Positions 1-8,081 are shown, counted from the first letter of the stretch. The stretch is 13,066 nucleotides of DNA from SIG653 sp964509125 (GCA_964509125.1 CAZDVZ010000044.1:1-13066), one strand, 5' to 3'. Notes: generated from the sequence alone by a model not told the origin. Made by a program: numbers and translations.

Positions 1-998
1 TCGGGCTCAAAAATGAAGGCAGAATCATTGAGCCTGGGTTTGTCAAGCGCATCTCTTAAGTCTGCATAGCGAGAGCCGTCGGCGGGGTAAATGCCGCTAA
101 ATACCATAGGAAGCGCTTTTCTAAAGCCATCAAGTGGTAATTCGGTACCGTTTTCAGCAAAAGTAACCGTATCGCCAACCTCAGTATCGGCAATGTTTTT
201 AATGCTCGCTGTAAAATAACCAACCTCGCCCGCGGAAAGCACACCGCAGTTGTTAAATCCAAATGCGGTGAGTGTTCCAACTTCAATGGTTTCAAACACT
301 TTTCCCGTGTTCATCATTTTAATGGCATCACCAATTTTCAATGTACCTTCCATAACACGGATGTAAACAATGACACCCTTGTACGCGTCAAAATAAGAGT
401 CAAATATCAACGCTTTGAGAGGTGCGCTGGGATCACCTTTAGGGGCAGGTATATATTTTACAACCGCTTCCAATACATCTTCAATGTTTATGCCGCATTT
501 TGCAGAAATTTGAGGCGCATAATCAGCAGGAATACCAATTATTTCCTCAATTTCTTCCTTTGCGGCTTCAGGGTTGGCACTTGCAAGGTCAATTTTATTA
601 ATTACGGGTACTATCTCCAAGTCAGCTTCAATTGCCAAATAAGCATTAGCCAAGCTTTGGGCTTGAATACCTTGTGTTGCATCTACAACTAAAAGTGCAC
701 CTTCACAAGCTTTTAAAGAGCGGCTTACTTCGTAGTTGAAGTCAACATGACCAGGTGTGTCAATGAGATTAAACGTGTAAACCTCACCGTCATTTGCTTC
801 ATAATTAAAACAAACGGCTCTGGCTTTTATAGTTATCCCACGTTCCTTTTCTAAGTCCATGTTGTCTAATACTCTGTCGTCCATTTCACGTTGTGAGATA
901 GAGTTTGTTTTTTCTAAAAGTCTGTCGGCAAGCGTGGACTTGCCGTGGTCTATATGAGCTATAATTGAAAAATTCCTAATTTTATTTATATCTTTCAA
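1..998 (-). CDS. lepA: Elongation factor 4 (LepA), N-terminal 332 codons, cut by the window edge
   Basis: LepA is a ribosome-associated translational GTPase (EF4) that acts on stalled or mistranslocated ribosomes. The visible part holds the GTPase domain: the P-loop region AHIDHGKST near residues 14-22, the G3 motif DTPGHVDF, the G4 motif NKID, and the LepA-typical stretch ACEGALLVVDATQGIQAQ. Beyond these is the start of the beta-barrel domain 2. The rest of the roughly 600-residue protein lies left of position 1. The only sensible start is TTG at 998, giving LKDINKIRNFSIIAHIDHGKS. An AAGGA ribosome site lies 7 bases before it, and an in-frame TGA stands at 1020-1022. The gene starts 27 bases after the galE stop with no terminator between them, so it is probably cotranscribed with galE. 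Identity is very sure; the TTG start is likely. Confidence 0.95.
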   Translation of the reverse strand, partial: MKDINKIRNFSIIAHIDHGKSTLADRLLEKTNSISQREMDDRVLDNMDLEKERGITIKARAVCFNYEANDGEVYTFNLIDTPGHVDFNYEVSRSLKACEGALLVVDATQGIQAQSLANAYLAIEADLEIVPVINKIDLASANPEAAKEEIEEIIGIPADYAPQISAKCGINIEDVLEAVVKYIPAPKGDPSAPLKALIFDSYFDAYKGVIVYIRVMEGTLKIGDAIKMMNTGKVFETIEVGTLTAFGFNNCGVLSAGEVGYFTASIKNIADTEVGDTVTFAENGTELPLDGFRKALPMVFSGIYPADGSRYADLRDALDKPRLNDSAFIFEP

Positions 999-1025
999 AA
1001 CAGTATCCTTAATTGACAATCAATT

Positions 1026-2027
1026 TCATTTTTTTGTAGCTTCTTTGATAAATTCCCAACTATCACGGCACATATCTTCTAAGTCCAATTGTGCTTTCCA
1101 GCCCAATTCTTTGTACGCCTTATCGGGGCAAGCATAAACAGCGGGAACGTCTCCCGGACGGCGAGGACAGATCTTATATGGAATTTTCACATTGTTTACG
1201 CGAGAGAATGTGTTAATAAGATCAAAAACACTGTAGCCGTTACCTGTACCCAAGTTGTAAGTGAGTGCTCCTGTGGATACAAGAGCTTTTTTCAAGGCTG
1301 CGGTGTGACCGTCCGCAAGGTCACAAACATGAATATAATCTCTCACGCCGGTTCCGTCCGGGGTGGGGTAGTCTGTGCCAAAAACCGTCAAAGATTCTGT
1401 AATTCCCAAAGCCGCCTGGCAAAGGCGTGGCATAAGATTGTTTGGAATACCATTGGGATTTTCACCAATTTTTTTGCATTTATGTGCACCGATGGGATTA
1501 AAATATCGAAGAAGCACTGCACAAAAATCTTTATCAGCAACACATACGTCTTTCAAAATGTTTTCTATCATAAGTTTTGTAGAGCCATAAGGGTTTGTTG
1601 TTGATGTAGGCATATCTTCATTAACAGGTACTTTTTCAGGGTTTCCATAAACTGTAGCAGATGAAGAAAATACGATTTTTTTGCAACCGTATTTTTTCAT
1701 TTTCTCAAGAAGAATCAATGTGCCTGTAATATTGTTGTGATAATACAAAACAGGTTTTTCAACAGACTCACCAACAGCTTTAAGACCTGCGAAATGAATT
1801 ACGGAATCAATTTTGTTTTCGCTGAAAATCTTTTCCATTCCTTCTTCATCGAGCATATCAACTTCGTAAAATTTAAAATCTTTACCTGTAAGTTCTTTGA
1901 GAGTTTCTATATTCTCTTTTCTGCTGTTTATAAAGTTATCCATGCCAACAAATTCATAGCCGGCTTGGGAAAGAGCGTATGCTGTGTGGGATCCGATATA
2001 ACCTGCAATTCCTGTAATGAGTACCAT
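1026..2027 (-). CDS. galE: UDP-glucose 4-epimerase
   Basis: GalE interconverts UDP-glucose and UDP-galactose in the cytosol (Leloir pathway, and supply of galactose for surface glycans). The 333-residue length is normal for the family. It is an extended short-chain dehydrogenase. The NAD-binding GxxGxxG is seen as TGIAGYIGSH at residues 5-14, with isoleucine where most family members have a second glycine. D30 follows the second strand. The catalytic set is present: S123 in FSSSATVYG, Y147 and K151 in NPYGSTK. The substrate-domain signature RYFNPIGAH is also seen. The ATG at 2027 has an AAAGGTGA ribosome site 7 bases upstream. It sits about 90 bases downstream of secF, behind a probable terminator, and is followed closely by lepA. 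No other galactose genes are nearby, so a housekeeping or envelope-sugar role is more likely than lactose use. Confidence 0.97.
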   Translation of the reverse strand: MVLITGIAGYIGSHTAYALSQAGYEFVGMDNFINSRKENIETLKELTGKDFKFYEVDMLDEEGMEKIFSENKIDSVIHFAGLKAVGESVEKPVLYYHNNITGTLILLEKMKKYGCKKIVFSSSATVYGNPEKVPVNEDMPTSTTNPYGSTKLMIENILKDVCVADKDFCAVLLRYFNPIGAHKCKKIGENPNGIPNNLMPRLCQAALGITESLTVFGTDYPTPDGTGVRDYIHVCDLADGHTAALKKALVSTGALTYNLGTGNGYSVFDLINTFSRVNNVKIPYKICPRRPGDVPAVYACPDKAYKELGWKAQLDLEDMCRDSWEFIKEATKK

Positions 2028-2071
2028 AATAAATCACCTTTCAAATTTAAATTTGTGAGTATCGTTTTATG

Positions 2072-2110
2072 AAAAAGCGGTAGCTAAGACAATATATGCC
2101 GGCTACCGCT
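2072..2110 (-). terminator. Rho-independent terminator after secF
   Basis: On the minus strand, arms AGCGGTAGC and GCTACCGCT (9 base pairs, 2102-2110 with 2076-2084) enclose a 17-base loop and are followed by five Ts. It begins about 10 bases after the secF stop. The long loop and short T-run make it weaker than the others in this window, so some readthrough into galE is plausible. Confidence 0.6.
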
Positions 2111-2120
2111 ATAAAAGCAC

Positions 2121-3050
2121 TTAGGCTTTTTTAAGTTCTTTATTTGCTGAAACAGCTTTACCCTGTTTCTTTTCGTTTCTCTTAAAAACCTTGTTAAAAA
2201 TGCCCCAAAGAGGTGCGCCAAGGAATACAGAAGAGAATAAACCGGCGAGTATACCAATTATAATTGGAAGTGCAAAGTTTTTAATGGAGTCAACGCCGAG
2301 GATATAAACCATACCGATTGTAAGAAGTGTGGTTATTGTAGTGTTAAGCGAACGAGCAAGTGTTTGATGAACAGCTGCGTTGGCGTTAACATCAAATGAT
2401 TGTGAAGAATTTTTAGAGTTTTCTCTTACTCTGTCGAAAATAACAATAGTGGAGTTAATGGAATAACCCAAAATTGTAAGACAAGCGGCAATAAGATTGG
2501 AGTTTACAGGGATTTGAAGAATTGAATAGAATGCAAGCATTGTAAAGATATTAAAAGCAAGGCAAGCTATTGAAGCAAGACCCGATGTAAATTGGAATCT
2601 TATTGTGATATAAACAAGAATAAGTGCAACTGCAACCAAAGAAGAAACAAGTGCTGTTTTTTTGGTGTCGCCGCTTATTGTAGAGCCTACAGTTTCAATT
2701 GAATCAAACACATCAACGCTAAGAGAATATTCATTTTTTAACGCTTCAAGCAACGCATCAGTGTTTTCATTTGAAAGTTCTTTTGTTTTAATAATAACCT
2801 GTTGGGGATTTGAACCTGATTTTGCAACAGAAGACGGTTCTTCACCGGTAACATCCTTAACAATTTGTTTAATAGTATCGATTTCGCCGGAAACATCTTT
2901 GTTTATTGTAAGAGAAAGTTCAGACCCTCCGGAGAAGTCTATATCTAAATTAAAGCCTCTAATAATCATAGAAAGCACACCGGCGACCAAAATTACGGCG
3001 GCAATAATGAAGGCTGTTTTTCTTTTTTCAAGGAAATTGTAATTTTTCAT
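2121..3050 (-). CDS. secF: Protein translocase subunit SecF
   Basis: SecF pairs with SecD in the membrane and uses the ion gradient to help preproteins cross after SecYEG/SecA translocation. The protein has 309 residues, with one N-terminal membrane span (about 13-31), a small external P4-type domain and a cluster of five spans from about residue 132 to 286. The SecF D1-type motif is seen as LDIDFSGG (35-42). The RND-type motif in the fourth span is seen as NSTIVIFDRVREN (199-211). The C-terminus is basic. The ATG at 3050 has an AAGGAGGG ribosome site close upstream. The gene starts 13 bases after secD and is cotranscribed with it. In many Bacilli the two are fused into one SecDF protein; here they are separate, as in most Clostridia. 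Confidence 0.97.
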   Translation of the reverse strand: MKNYNFLEKRKTAFIIAAVILVAGVLSMIIRGFNLDIDFSGGSELSLTINKDVSGEIDTIKQIVKDVTGEEPSSVAKSGSNPQQVIIKTKELSNENTDALLEALKNEYSLSVDVFDSIETVGSTISGDTKKTALVSSLVAVALILVYITIRFQFTSGLASIACLAFNIFTMLAFYSILQIPVNSNLIAACLTILGYSINSTIVIFDRVRENSKNSSQSFDVNANAAVHQTLARSLNTTITTLLTIGMVYILGVDSIKNFALPIIIGILAGLFSSVFLGAPLWGIFNKVFKRNEKKQGKAVSANKELKKA

Positions 3051-3063
3051 TTAACATCCCTCC

Positions 3064-4410
3064 TTAATGACTTGCCTTGCCGGTATTGGCAACAGGAAGT
3101 TGGTTCTTTTTAACGCCGTATGACGAATACTTTGTAACACCAAGATCAAGCGATATTTTAAGATAAGCTTTTGTTAAAAATACAGAAGTAAACATAGAAA
3201 CACAAACACTCAAGAAAAGTGTAAGAGCAAAACCTTGAATGGAACCTGAACCTAAATACCAAAGAACGCCTGCGGCTATAAGTGTTGTTATATTAGAGTC
3301 AATAACCGCGGACAATGCGTTGGAGAAACCTGCTTTCACAGCAGCAGCAGTCGTTTTTCCTGATTTGATTTCTTCTTTTATTCTTTCGAAAACAACAACA
3401 TTGGCGTCAACTGCCATACCAATACCAAGAATAATACCGGCAATACCGGGGAGAGTAAGGTTAGCATTTGTAACAATAAGGAGTACCGCCATAATAGCTG
3501 TATATGCAGCAAGACAAAGCGCGGAAATAACGCCACAGAATTTATAAATTATTATCATGAAAATAATAACCAAAGCAATACCAATAGCACCTGCTATAAG
3601 GCTGGTTTTCAGTGCCTCTTCGCCCAAAGAAGCAGCCACAGAGCTAAGACTTCCGTGTTCACCGTCACAAAGGAGTTGATAGGGAAGAGAGCCGCCATTA
3701 ATAAGTGCAGCAAGTTCTTTTGCATATTCTTCATCAAAATCGCCATTGATTACAGCGCTTCCGCCATCAATTCTCTCAGTAACGGATGCACGCGATAACT
3801 GCTGTTCATCAAGATAAATGCTAATGTAGTTTTTGCTTGAAGAAGAAAGTGCCGAAACTCTTCCTGTTGCTTCTGCAAAAGCACGTTCGCCTTCGGAAGT
3901 GAAATTCAACTCAACAAACCATTCATATTCGCCGTCACCGTCTGAATCTCCATACATTGCTAAAGCAGATTTAATGCCATTACCATCCATAAATTCAACT
4001 TGATCATCATCGGTAAATGAAAGTTTAGCTGTTGAACCAATAGTATTAACTGCCTCTGTTGGGTCGGAAATACCGGGAATTTCAATACGAATGCAGTTGT
4101 CGCCAAATGTATAAACATTAGCCTCGGTGTAACCCAAGTTATCTATACGTCTGCGCATAACCTCTTCAACACTTCTCATTCCTTCTGCGGTAACTTTTTC
4201 GTCAGACCCTTCTTCGGGAATAGCTTCATATGTTATGATGGATCCTCCGTTAAGATCCAAACCCAAAGTAATAGCGTCTTCATCAAAAATGCCGGGTGAA
4301 CCGAAGAACAAAACGTCGGGTGTACCCAGTAAAGCAATAGCAAAAAGTAAAACCGTACAAAGTATCAAAAGAACAAATTTTGAAACTGAGACTGCCTTAA
4401 ACCAATTCAT
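3064..4410 (-). CDS. secD: Protein translocase subunit SecD
   Basis: SecD is the larger partner of SecF in the accessory translocase. The 448 residues are normal for a Firmicutes SecD and show an N-terminal span (about 11-29), the motif LGLDLNGG (49-56), a large external P1 domain to about residue 262, and a C-terminal block of five spans. That block contains GMAVDANVVVFERIKEE (331-347), the proton-path motif. An acidic loop with the pattern DxDxDG at 155-160 inside the external domain resembles a calcium-binding loop, which I do not regard as a standard SecD feature. The ATG at 4410 has GGGAGG about 11 bases upstream. secD is the first gene of the secD-secF unit and has its own promoter; yajC is not adjacent. 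Confidence 0.97.
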   Translation of the reverse strand: MNWFKAVSVSKFVLLILCTVLLFAIALLGTPDVLFFGSPGIFDEDAITLGLDLNGGSIITYEAIPEEGSDEKVTAEGMRSVEEVMRRRIDNLGYTEANVYTFGDNCIRIEIPGISDPTEAVNTIGSTAKLSFTDDDQVEFMDGNGIKSALAMYGDSDGDGEYEWFVELNFTSEGERAFAEATGRVSALSSSSKNYISIYLDEQQLSRASVTERIDGGSAVINGDFDEEYAKELAALINGGSLPYQLLCDGEHGSLSSVAASLGEEALKTSLIAGAIGIALVIIFMIIIYKFCGVISALCLAAYTAIMAVLLIVTNANLTLPGIAGIILGIGMAVDANVVVFERIKEEIKSGKTTAAAVKAGFSNALSAVIDSNITTLIAAGVLWYLGSGSIQGFALTLFLSVCVSMFTSVFLTKAYLKISLDLGVTKYSSYGVKKNQLPVANTGKASH

Positions 4411-4507
4411 AGTTATTTAAACCTCCCGGTATATATAAAGCTCTGTGAAATATTCTAAACACAGGCGATTTTGACCGCATTTTTGACAATAAACAGTCAA
4501 CAGGAGT

Positions 4508-4536
4508 ATTATACACAATTTTTCATCCTAAGTCAA
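4508..4536 (-). promoter_or_regulatory. Sigma-A promoter for secD-secF
   Basis: On the minus strand, TTGACT (4531-4536) and TATAAT (4508-4513) are separated by exactly 17 bases. This is almost a full consensus match. It predicts a transcript start near 4500 and a leader of about 90 bases before secD. Directly downstream, at 4483-4500, TTGAC and GTCAA form a small inverted repeat with an 8-base gap, which could be a weak hairpin or an operator. Confidence 0.85.
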
Positions 4537-4578
4537 GTATTAATTTGAAAAACGGGAAAAAAATATTGTAAAAATAGG

Positions 4579-4619
4579 AAAAAATGGGAGCTGTAAAAAC
4601 AAATTTTTTCTACAGCTCC
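4579..4619 (-). terminator. Rho-independent terminator of the recombinase-thioesterase-smpB-lipid kinase operon
   Basis: On the minus strand, arms GGAGCTGTA and TACAGCTCC (4611-4619 with 4587-4595) can extend inward through an A-rich/T-rich pair. They are followed by ATTTTTT at 4579-4585. It lies about 45 bases after the lipid kinase stop and just upstream of the secD promoter, so it separates the two transcription units. Confidence 0.85.
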
Positions 4620-4663
4620 GGGTTAAATAATTATGTGAAAGTAAAACGTCTGGGATTGAAGTA

Positions 4664-5578
4664 TTATTTTAATCCCAACATATTAATTCTTTGTGGAATG
4701 TTTTTTATTATGATCTCTTTTGTAGCTCCACCGTTTTCGCCGTCCAAAGACCAAACTTGAGGTGATTTCAGTTTAATTTTAAAGTCATTTGCATAAATAA
4801 GCTGAACATATTCGGAATTGAGACTCTCTTTCAAAAGACCTGTTATAAGACTTTTTTTCTCTGAAAGAGTTTTAGGATTTTTAATCAAAACCAGTTCAAA
4901 AATACCGTCGTCAAGTTTTACTTTTGAAGGATCTAATTTAAAAATGCCACCAAGAGATGTGGAATTTGAAACAGAAGCATAGAGGTAATCTCCCTCAATA
5001 ATTTGATCTCCTACTTTCGCTTTCAGATGAAACGGGTTTAACACTTTAAGGCTTTCAATTCCCTTGATTATATAGGCGAATGAGCCCCAAAAATGTTTCT
5101 CTGCAGATGAAGCTCCGTAAGAAGCTTGCGTAAAAGCGCCTGTAGCGGCAACGTAAACAAAAGGTTTCCCGTTAAACAGTCCGCAGTCAAGCTTTTTTGA
5201 ATGTTCCTTTGTGATAGCAAGGGCGGCTTCAAAAGGGGATGACGGTATACCCAAAGTTTTTGCAAAATCGTTTGTTGTCCCCAAAGGTATGTATCCCAGA
5301 GGAATGTCGGCTTTTGAGCGGATCAAACCCGTTATTGTTTCACTAAGTGTACCGTCTCCGCCGCAACAAACAATAATATCGTATTTTTTTACATTGTTTT
5401 TAATAAATTCAATGTTATCATCCCGTGATGGGAATGTTGGTCGTAATGTCACGTTGTATCCTTCTCTTGAAAAGAATGTAACAAGGCCAAACGCATATCG
5501 TTTTCCCAAGCCTTTTCCGGAAACAGGATTTACTACCATTAAGATTGATTTTGAATTTTTAGGTTTTCTGTGTTTCAT
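4664..5578 (-). CDS. Diacylglycerol kinase / YegS-type lipid kinase family protein
   Basis: This family phosphorylates diacylglycerol or a related lipid with ATP at the cytoplasmic face of the membrane, recycling lipid to phosphatidic acid. The 304 residues match family length. The kinase N-domain has NPVSGKG (17-23), the nucleotide-binding GGDGTL (73-78) and PLGTTNDFA (98-106). The C-terminal beta domain ends with the SLDGE motif (277-281), which carries the conserved acidic residue. The ATG at 5578 lies 7 bases after the smpB stop with no convincing ribosome site of its own, suggesting translational coupling; an internal ATG (residue 14) is the alternative but also lacks a site. It is last in a four-gene operon. 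The family also includes sphingosine-like and other lipid kinases, so the exact lipid is not settled. Confidence 0.9.
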   Translation of the reverse strand: MKHRKPKNSKSILMVVNPVSGKGLGKRYAFGLVTFFSREGYNVTLRPTFPSRDDNIEFIKNNVKKYDIIVCCGGDGTLSETITGLIRSKADIPLGYIPLGTTNDFAKTLGIPSSPFEAALAITKEHSKKLDCGLFNGKPFVYVAATGAFTQASYGASSAEKHFWGSFAYIIKGIESLKVLNPFHLKAKVGDQIIEGDYLYASVSNSTSLGGIFKLDPSKVKLDDGIFELVLIKNPKTLSEKKSLITGLLKESLNSEYVQLIYANDFKIKLKSPQVWSLDGENGGATKEIIIKNIPQRINMLGLK

Positions 5579-5585
5579 ATTATAA

Positions 5586-6041
5586 CTATTCAGCGGAATT
5601 TCTCCGCATCTCCATGTCCATTGTTCTTTTGGCGTCAGCCTCTCGTTTGTCGTAAAGCTTTTTACCTCTGCAAAGTCCTAATTCTACTTTGACCCATTTC
5701 CCGGAAAAATACAGGCTGAGGGGAATAATTGAAAACCCTTTTTTTCCAACTGCGCCAAAGAGTCTGTCAAGTTCTTTTCTGTGAAGCAAAAGTTTTCTGT
5801 CTCTTTTTGGATCTTTGTTAAAAATATTTCCTTGCTCATAAGGACTTATGTGTATTCCAAGAGCATACAATTCTCCATCTATAAATCGACAAAAAGAGTC
5901 CTTAAGGTTAACTGCTCCGCTTCTGAGTGATTTAACTTCAGTACCGCACAGCTCAATTCCCGCTTCAAAAGTATCATCAACGAAATAATCGTGTCTTGCT
6001 TTTTTGTTTTGCGCAATTAATTTTTTTGAACTCAAGGCCAT
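5586..6041 (-). CDS. smpB: SsrA-binding protein SmpB
   Basis: SmpB binds tmRNA and delivers it to ribosomes stalled on broken mRNAs, starting trans-translation. The 151 residues cover the whole family length. The N-terminus has NKKARHDYFVDDTFEAGIEL and then the signature GTEVKSLRSG. The OB-fold core includes DSFCRF and ALGIHISPYEQGN. The basic C-terminal tail (KLYDKREADAKRTMDM) would fold into a helix in the decoding site. The ATG at 6041 has GGGAGG 5 bases upstream. It follows the thioesterase stop by 15 bases. The tmRNA gene (ssrA), often near smpB, is not seen in the window. Confidence 0.97.
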   Translation of the reverse strand: MALSSKKLIAQNKKARHDYFVDDTFEAGIELCGTEVKSLRSGAVNLKDSFCRFIDGELYALGIHISPYEQGNIFNKDPKRDRKLLLHRKELDRLFGAVGKKGFSIIPLSLYFSGKWVKVELGLCRGKKLYDKREADAKRTMDMEMRRNSAE

Positions 6042-6056
6042 GAATGCCTCCCATAT

Positions 6057-6794
6057 TTATTTTTTGAATTCTGCTGAAAAACAATTTGCGGAATCAGATA
6101 CCCTTATTCCGAACAATTTTTCTCCTTCATCTGTTTTCTCCGAAAAAACTTCTACGGTTTCCTCTTTGAAAATTTCGTGTTCATATGTTACATCAAAATA
6201 GAGTGAAGTCTCAACCGACGAGAAATCGTCTGCAATATCTGCATATGAAGCGTTGTTTACATGGTTGTTTGCATCTATATAGTAGTTTACACCTCTAAAT
6301 TCACCAACTTTTTCTGCTTTGTCTGCGTTCATAAGTACTTTAAATGGACGTTCATACGGAATGGTGCATTCTTCAATGGGATAATTTAAAGCAGATGCCT
6401 TTAGAAGACTTCTTTTTTCAAAATCCATTAGTACCCAAATGCTGTTACAATAACAAATAGAGTTTTTATAAGGATCAAATTCTCCCGAAATGTCAGGAAC
6501 ATTTTGGGGAAGATACATAAAATAGCTTCTCATAAAGCGCATTCTGTCATGAGAGGATTGAAACGTAATTAATACCATTTCTTTAAATTCACTTGTAATA
6601 GGCGCGGAAAGTTTTAATGTGTTTCGGTAAACAGCAAAAAACATATTATCGGAAAGAAGATTATCCCTTGTCGCTCCATATTGAGTTGCATCTTTAATTG
6701 CGGCTTCTTGCATATACAGAAGTATAGCAGATTTTTTTAAATTTCCGTGTTTATCAAAATCTTCAGGTTTAAAAACGACGTTTGTTTTAATCAT
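6057..6794 (-). CDS. Acyl-ACP thioesterase (FatA/FatB-like bacterial type)
   Basis: The predicted role is hydrolysis of acyl-ACP to free fatty acid and ACP in the cytosol. The protein has 245 residues with two hotdog folds in tandem. The first (about 1-130) carries the helix LYMQEAAIKDATQYG (26-40). The second (about 155-245) contains the family motif DANNHVNN (174-181), with N176 and H178 as the expected catalytic residues. The start codon lies inside the end of the recombinase gene (8-base overlap, ATGATTAA), with AGAGG about 9 bases upstream, so the two are translationally coupled. Chain-length preference cannot be read from the sequence. Family assignment rests on the second-domain motif and overall layout and is fairly sure. 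Confidence 0.85.
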   Translation of the reverse strand: MIKTNVVFKPEDFDKHGNLKKSAILLYMQEAAIKDATQYGATRDNLLSDNMFFAVYRNTLKLSAPITSEFKEMVLITFQSSHDRMRFMRSYFMYLPQNVPDISGEFDPYKNSICYCNSIWVLMDFEKRSLLKASALNYPIEECTIPYERPFKVLMNADKAEKVGEFRGVNYYIDANNHVNNASYADIADDFSSVETSLYFDVTYEHEIFKEETVEVFSEKTDEGEKLFGIRVSDSANCFSAEFKK

Positions 6795-7797
6795 TATTTT
6801 TTGCCTCTTTGGTTTTAGCGCGAGAAAGAGGATTGTGGTCCATTGCCTCTTTCATTTGTTTGTCTGAAATGTGTGTATAAATTTGTGTTGTATTAAGCTG
6901 TTCATGCCCTAAAATATCTTTAAGAACACGAACATCAACTTTACCTGTACCATACATCAATGTTGCGGCGGTATGCCTTAGTTTGTGTGTGGAATATCCT
7001 TTTCCGGAGAGTCCTGCCAGCTCTAAATGTTTGTTTATCATCCATTGAACCGTTTTGTTGGAGATCCTGTTTCCACGTCCGCTTAAAAACAAAGCATTTT
7101 TGTCTTTTAAAACATATCCGGGTTTTGATATTTCTTTTTGCCTTGCGGAAAGATACGCCGATATTGCGTTTTGGCATGAAGAATTTAAATATATTACTCT
7201 TGTTTTGTTGCCCTTTCCTGTTACCGTCATTTTGGAAAGATCGCTTTCAATGTGCGAAAGGTTGATCCCAACAAGTTCAGATAAACGCATCCCGCAGTTT
7301 AAAAAAAGAGTAATAATACAGTAATCTCTGTAATAATGCTCGCTGCTTCTTTGAACAGAGGAAAGAAGAGCTTCGCTTTCTTCAAGAGATAAATACTTTG
7401 GTAACTGTTTGTCCTTTTTGGGCGATTCGATATCTTTTGCAGGATTGTTTTTCAGCTTTCCTGCTTTTACTGTAAGATATTTGTAAAAAGATTTTATTGC
7501 AGAAAGCTTTCTTGCGCGGGAGGCTGAATTATTGTTTTTTTCTTCCGCTTCAAAGAGCAAAAAAGCATATATCTCCTCTGTTGTAACGCTTGATATAAGG
7601 TCATAATCAATATCTTCAATGCTGTATTTTGAAAGATCTGTCATGTCAGCATTTTGTCTTGAAGCTATTATGTATCTGAAAAATGTTCTTAAATCATTGT
7701 AATATTCTTCAACAGTAAGCTTAGACCTGTTTTGGATAACTCTTTTGTAAGACAAAAAAGAAGCAATAGGTTCGGGAAGTTCAGATAAATTGAGCAT
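6787..7797 (-). CDS. Tyrosine recombinase, XerC/XerD-like
   Basis: This is a site-specific DNA recombinase of the phage-integrase family. It has an N-terminal SAM-like DNA-binding domain (about 5-110) and a C-terminal catalytic domain (about 135-320). All active-site residues are present: R171 in CGMRLSEL, K195 in the beta hairpin TGKGNKTR, H271 and R274 in HKLRHTAA, H298 in LGHEQL and the nucleophile Y307 in QIYTH. The 336 residues are about 30 longer than classical XerC/XerD (near 300), partly as a charged C-terminal tail (SRAKTKEAKNND). The ATG at 7797 has a GAGGTGAT site. As first gene of an operon with thioesterase, smpB and lipid kinase it looks like a chromosomal Xer protein, not a phage integrase. 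No attachment site, excisionase or other mobile gene is near. XerC and XerD cannot be told apart here. Confidence 0.92.
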   Translation of the reverse strand: MLNLSELPEPIASFLSYKRVIQNRSKLTVEEYYNDLRTFFRYIIASRQNADMTDLSKYSIEDIDYDLISSVTTEEIYAFLLFEAEEKNNNSASRARKLSAIKSFYKYLTVKAGKLKNNPAKDIESPKKDKQLPKYLSLEESEALLSSVQRSSEHYYRDYCIITLFLNCGMRLSELVGINLSHIESDLSKMTVTGKGNKTRVIYLNSSCQNAISAYLSARQKEISKPGYVLKDKNALFLSGRGNRISNKTVQWMINKHLELAGLSGKGYSTHKLRHTAATLMYGTGKVDVRVLKDILGHEQLNTTQIYTHISDKQMKEAMDHNPLSRAKTKEAKNND

Positions 7798-7833
7798 TAT
7801 ATCACCTCATATTTATACTTTACCTATTGAAAA

Positions 7834-7862
7834 ATGATACCACATTTTACCTTCAATGTCAA
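7834..7862 (-). promoter_or_regulatory. Sigma-A promoter of the recombinase operon
   Basis: On the minus strand, TTGACA (7857-7862) and TATCAT (7834-7839) have a 17-base spacer. A TGG just before the -10 box gives an extended -10. The predicted transcript start is near 7827, about 30 bases before the ATG at 7797. The whole element resembles the promoter of the solute-binding protein gene at 9768-9796. Confidence 0.8.
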
Positions 7863-8081
7863 TATAAAAAAAGGTTGGATTTAAAAATAATTCCACATTT
7901 CGGTGGTGTTTCTAAAAAAATGTACTATTACAATACAAAACTTTTTTGTGTTAGTGTATGTAAATTCGTGCTTTGCAAAGTTTTCTTATTTTATTTTTTT
8001 ATTATGAACAAATGTCACTTCACGTCGTAAATAGTACGATTTAGGAATTTGTTTAACAATTTTGGAGTTTTTTCTTTCCAC
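7863..8081. other. AT-rich intergenic stretch without a recognisable gene
   Basis: This is the rest of the 360-base gap between the recombinase operon and the solute-binding protein gene. It is very AT-rich. A 67-codon plus-strand reading frame (7827-8030) has no ribosome site and a low-complexity, Phe/Lys/Cys-rich product, so I do not call it a gene. A weak minus-strand promoter-like pair (TTGTTA, 17 bases, TACTAT, about 8029-8057) is the only other signal I could see. Confidence 0.5.

Noticed and set aside
1089..1604. 171-codon plus-strand frame opposite galE
   Set aside because: Antisense to the galE coding region with no ribosome site or recognisable domain.
6787..7797. Integrase marking a mobile element or prophage
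   Set aside because: The gene is first in an operon of core genes. There is no excisionase, no attachment repeats and no other phage or conjugation genes in the window.
7827..8030. 67-codon plus-strand reading frame in the intergenic gap
   Set aside because: It overlaps the recombinase promoter, has no ribosome site and codes for a low-complexity Phe/Lys/Cys-rich product. It looks like chance in AT-rich DNA.
8029..8057. Second minus-strand promoter (TTGTTA, 17 bases, TACTAT) giving a 200-base leader or small RNA
   Set aside because: Both boxes match only four of six consensus bases in AT-rich DNA, and no structured RNA is visible downstream. Kept only as a weak possibility.
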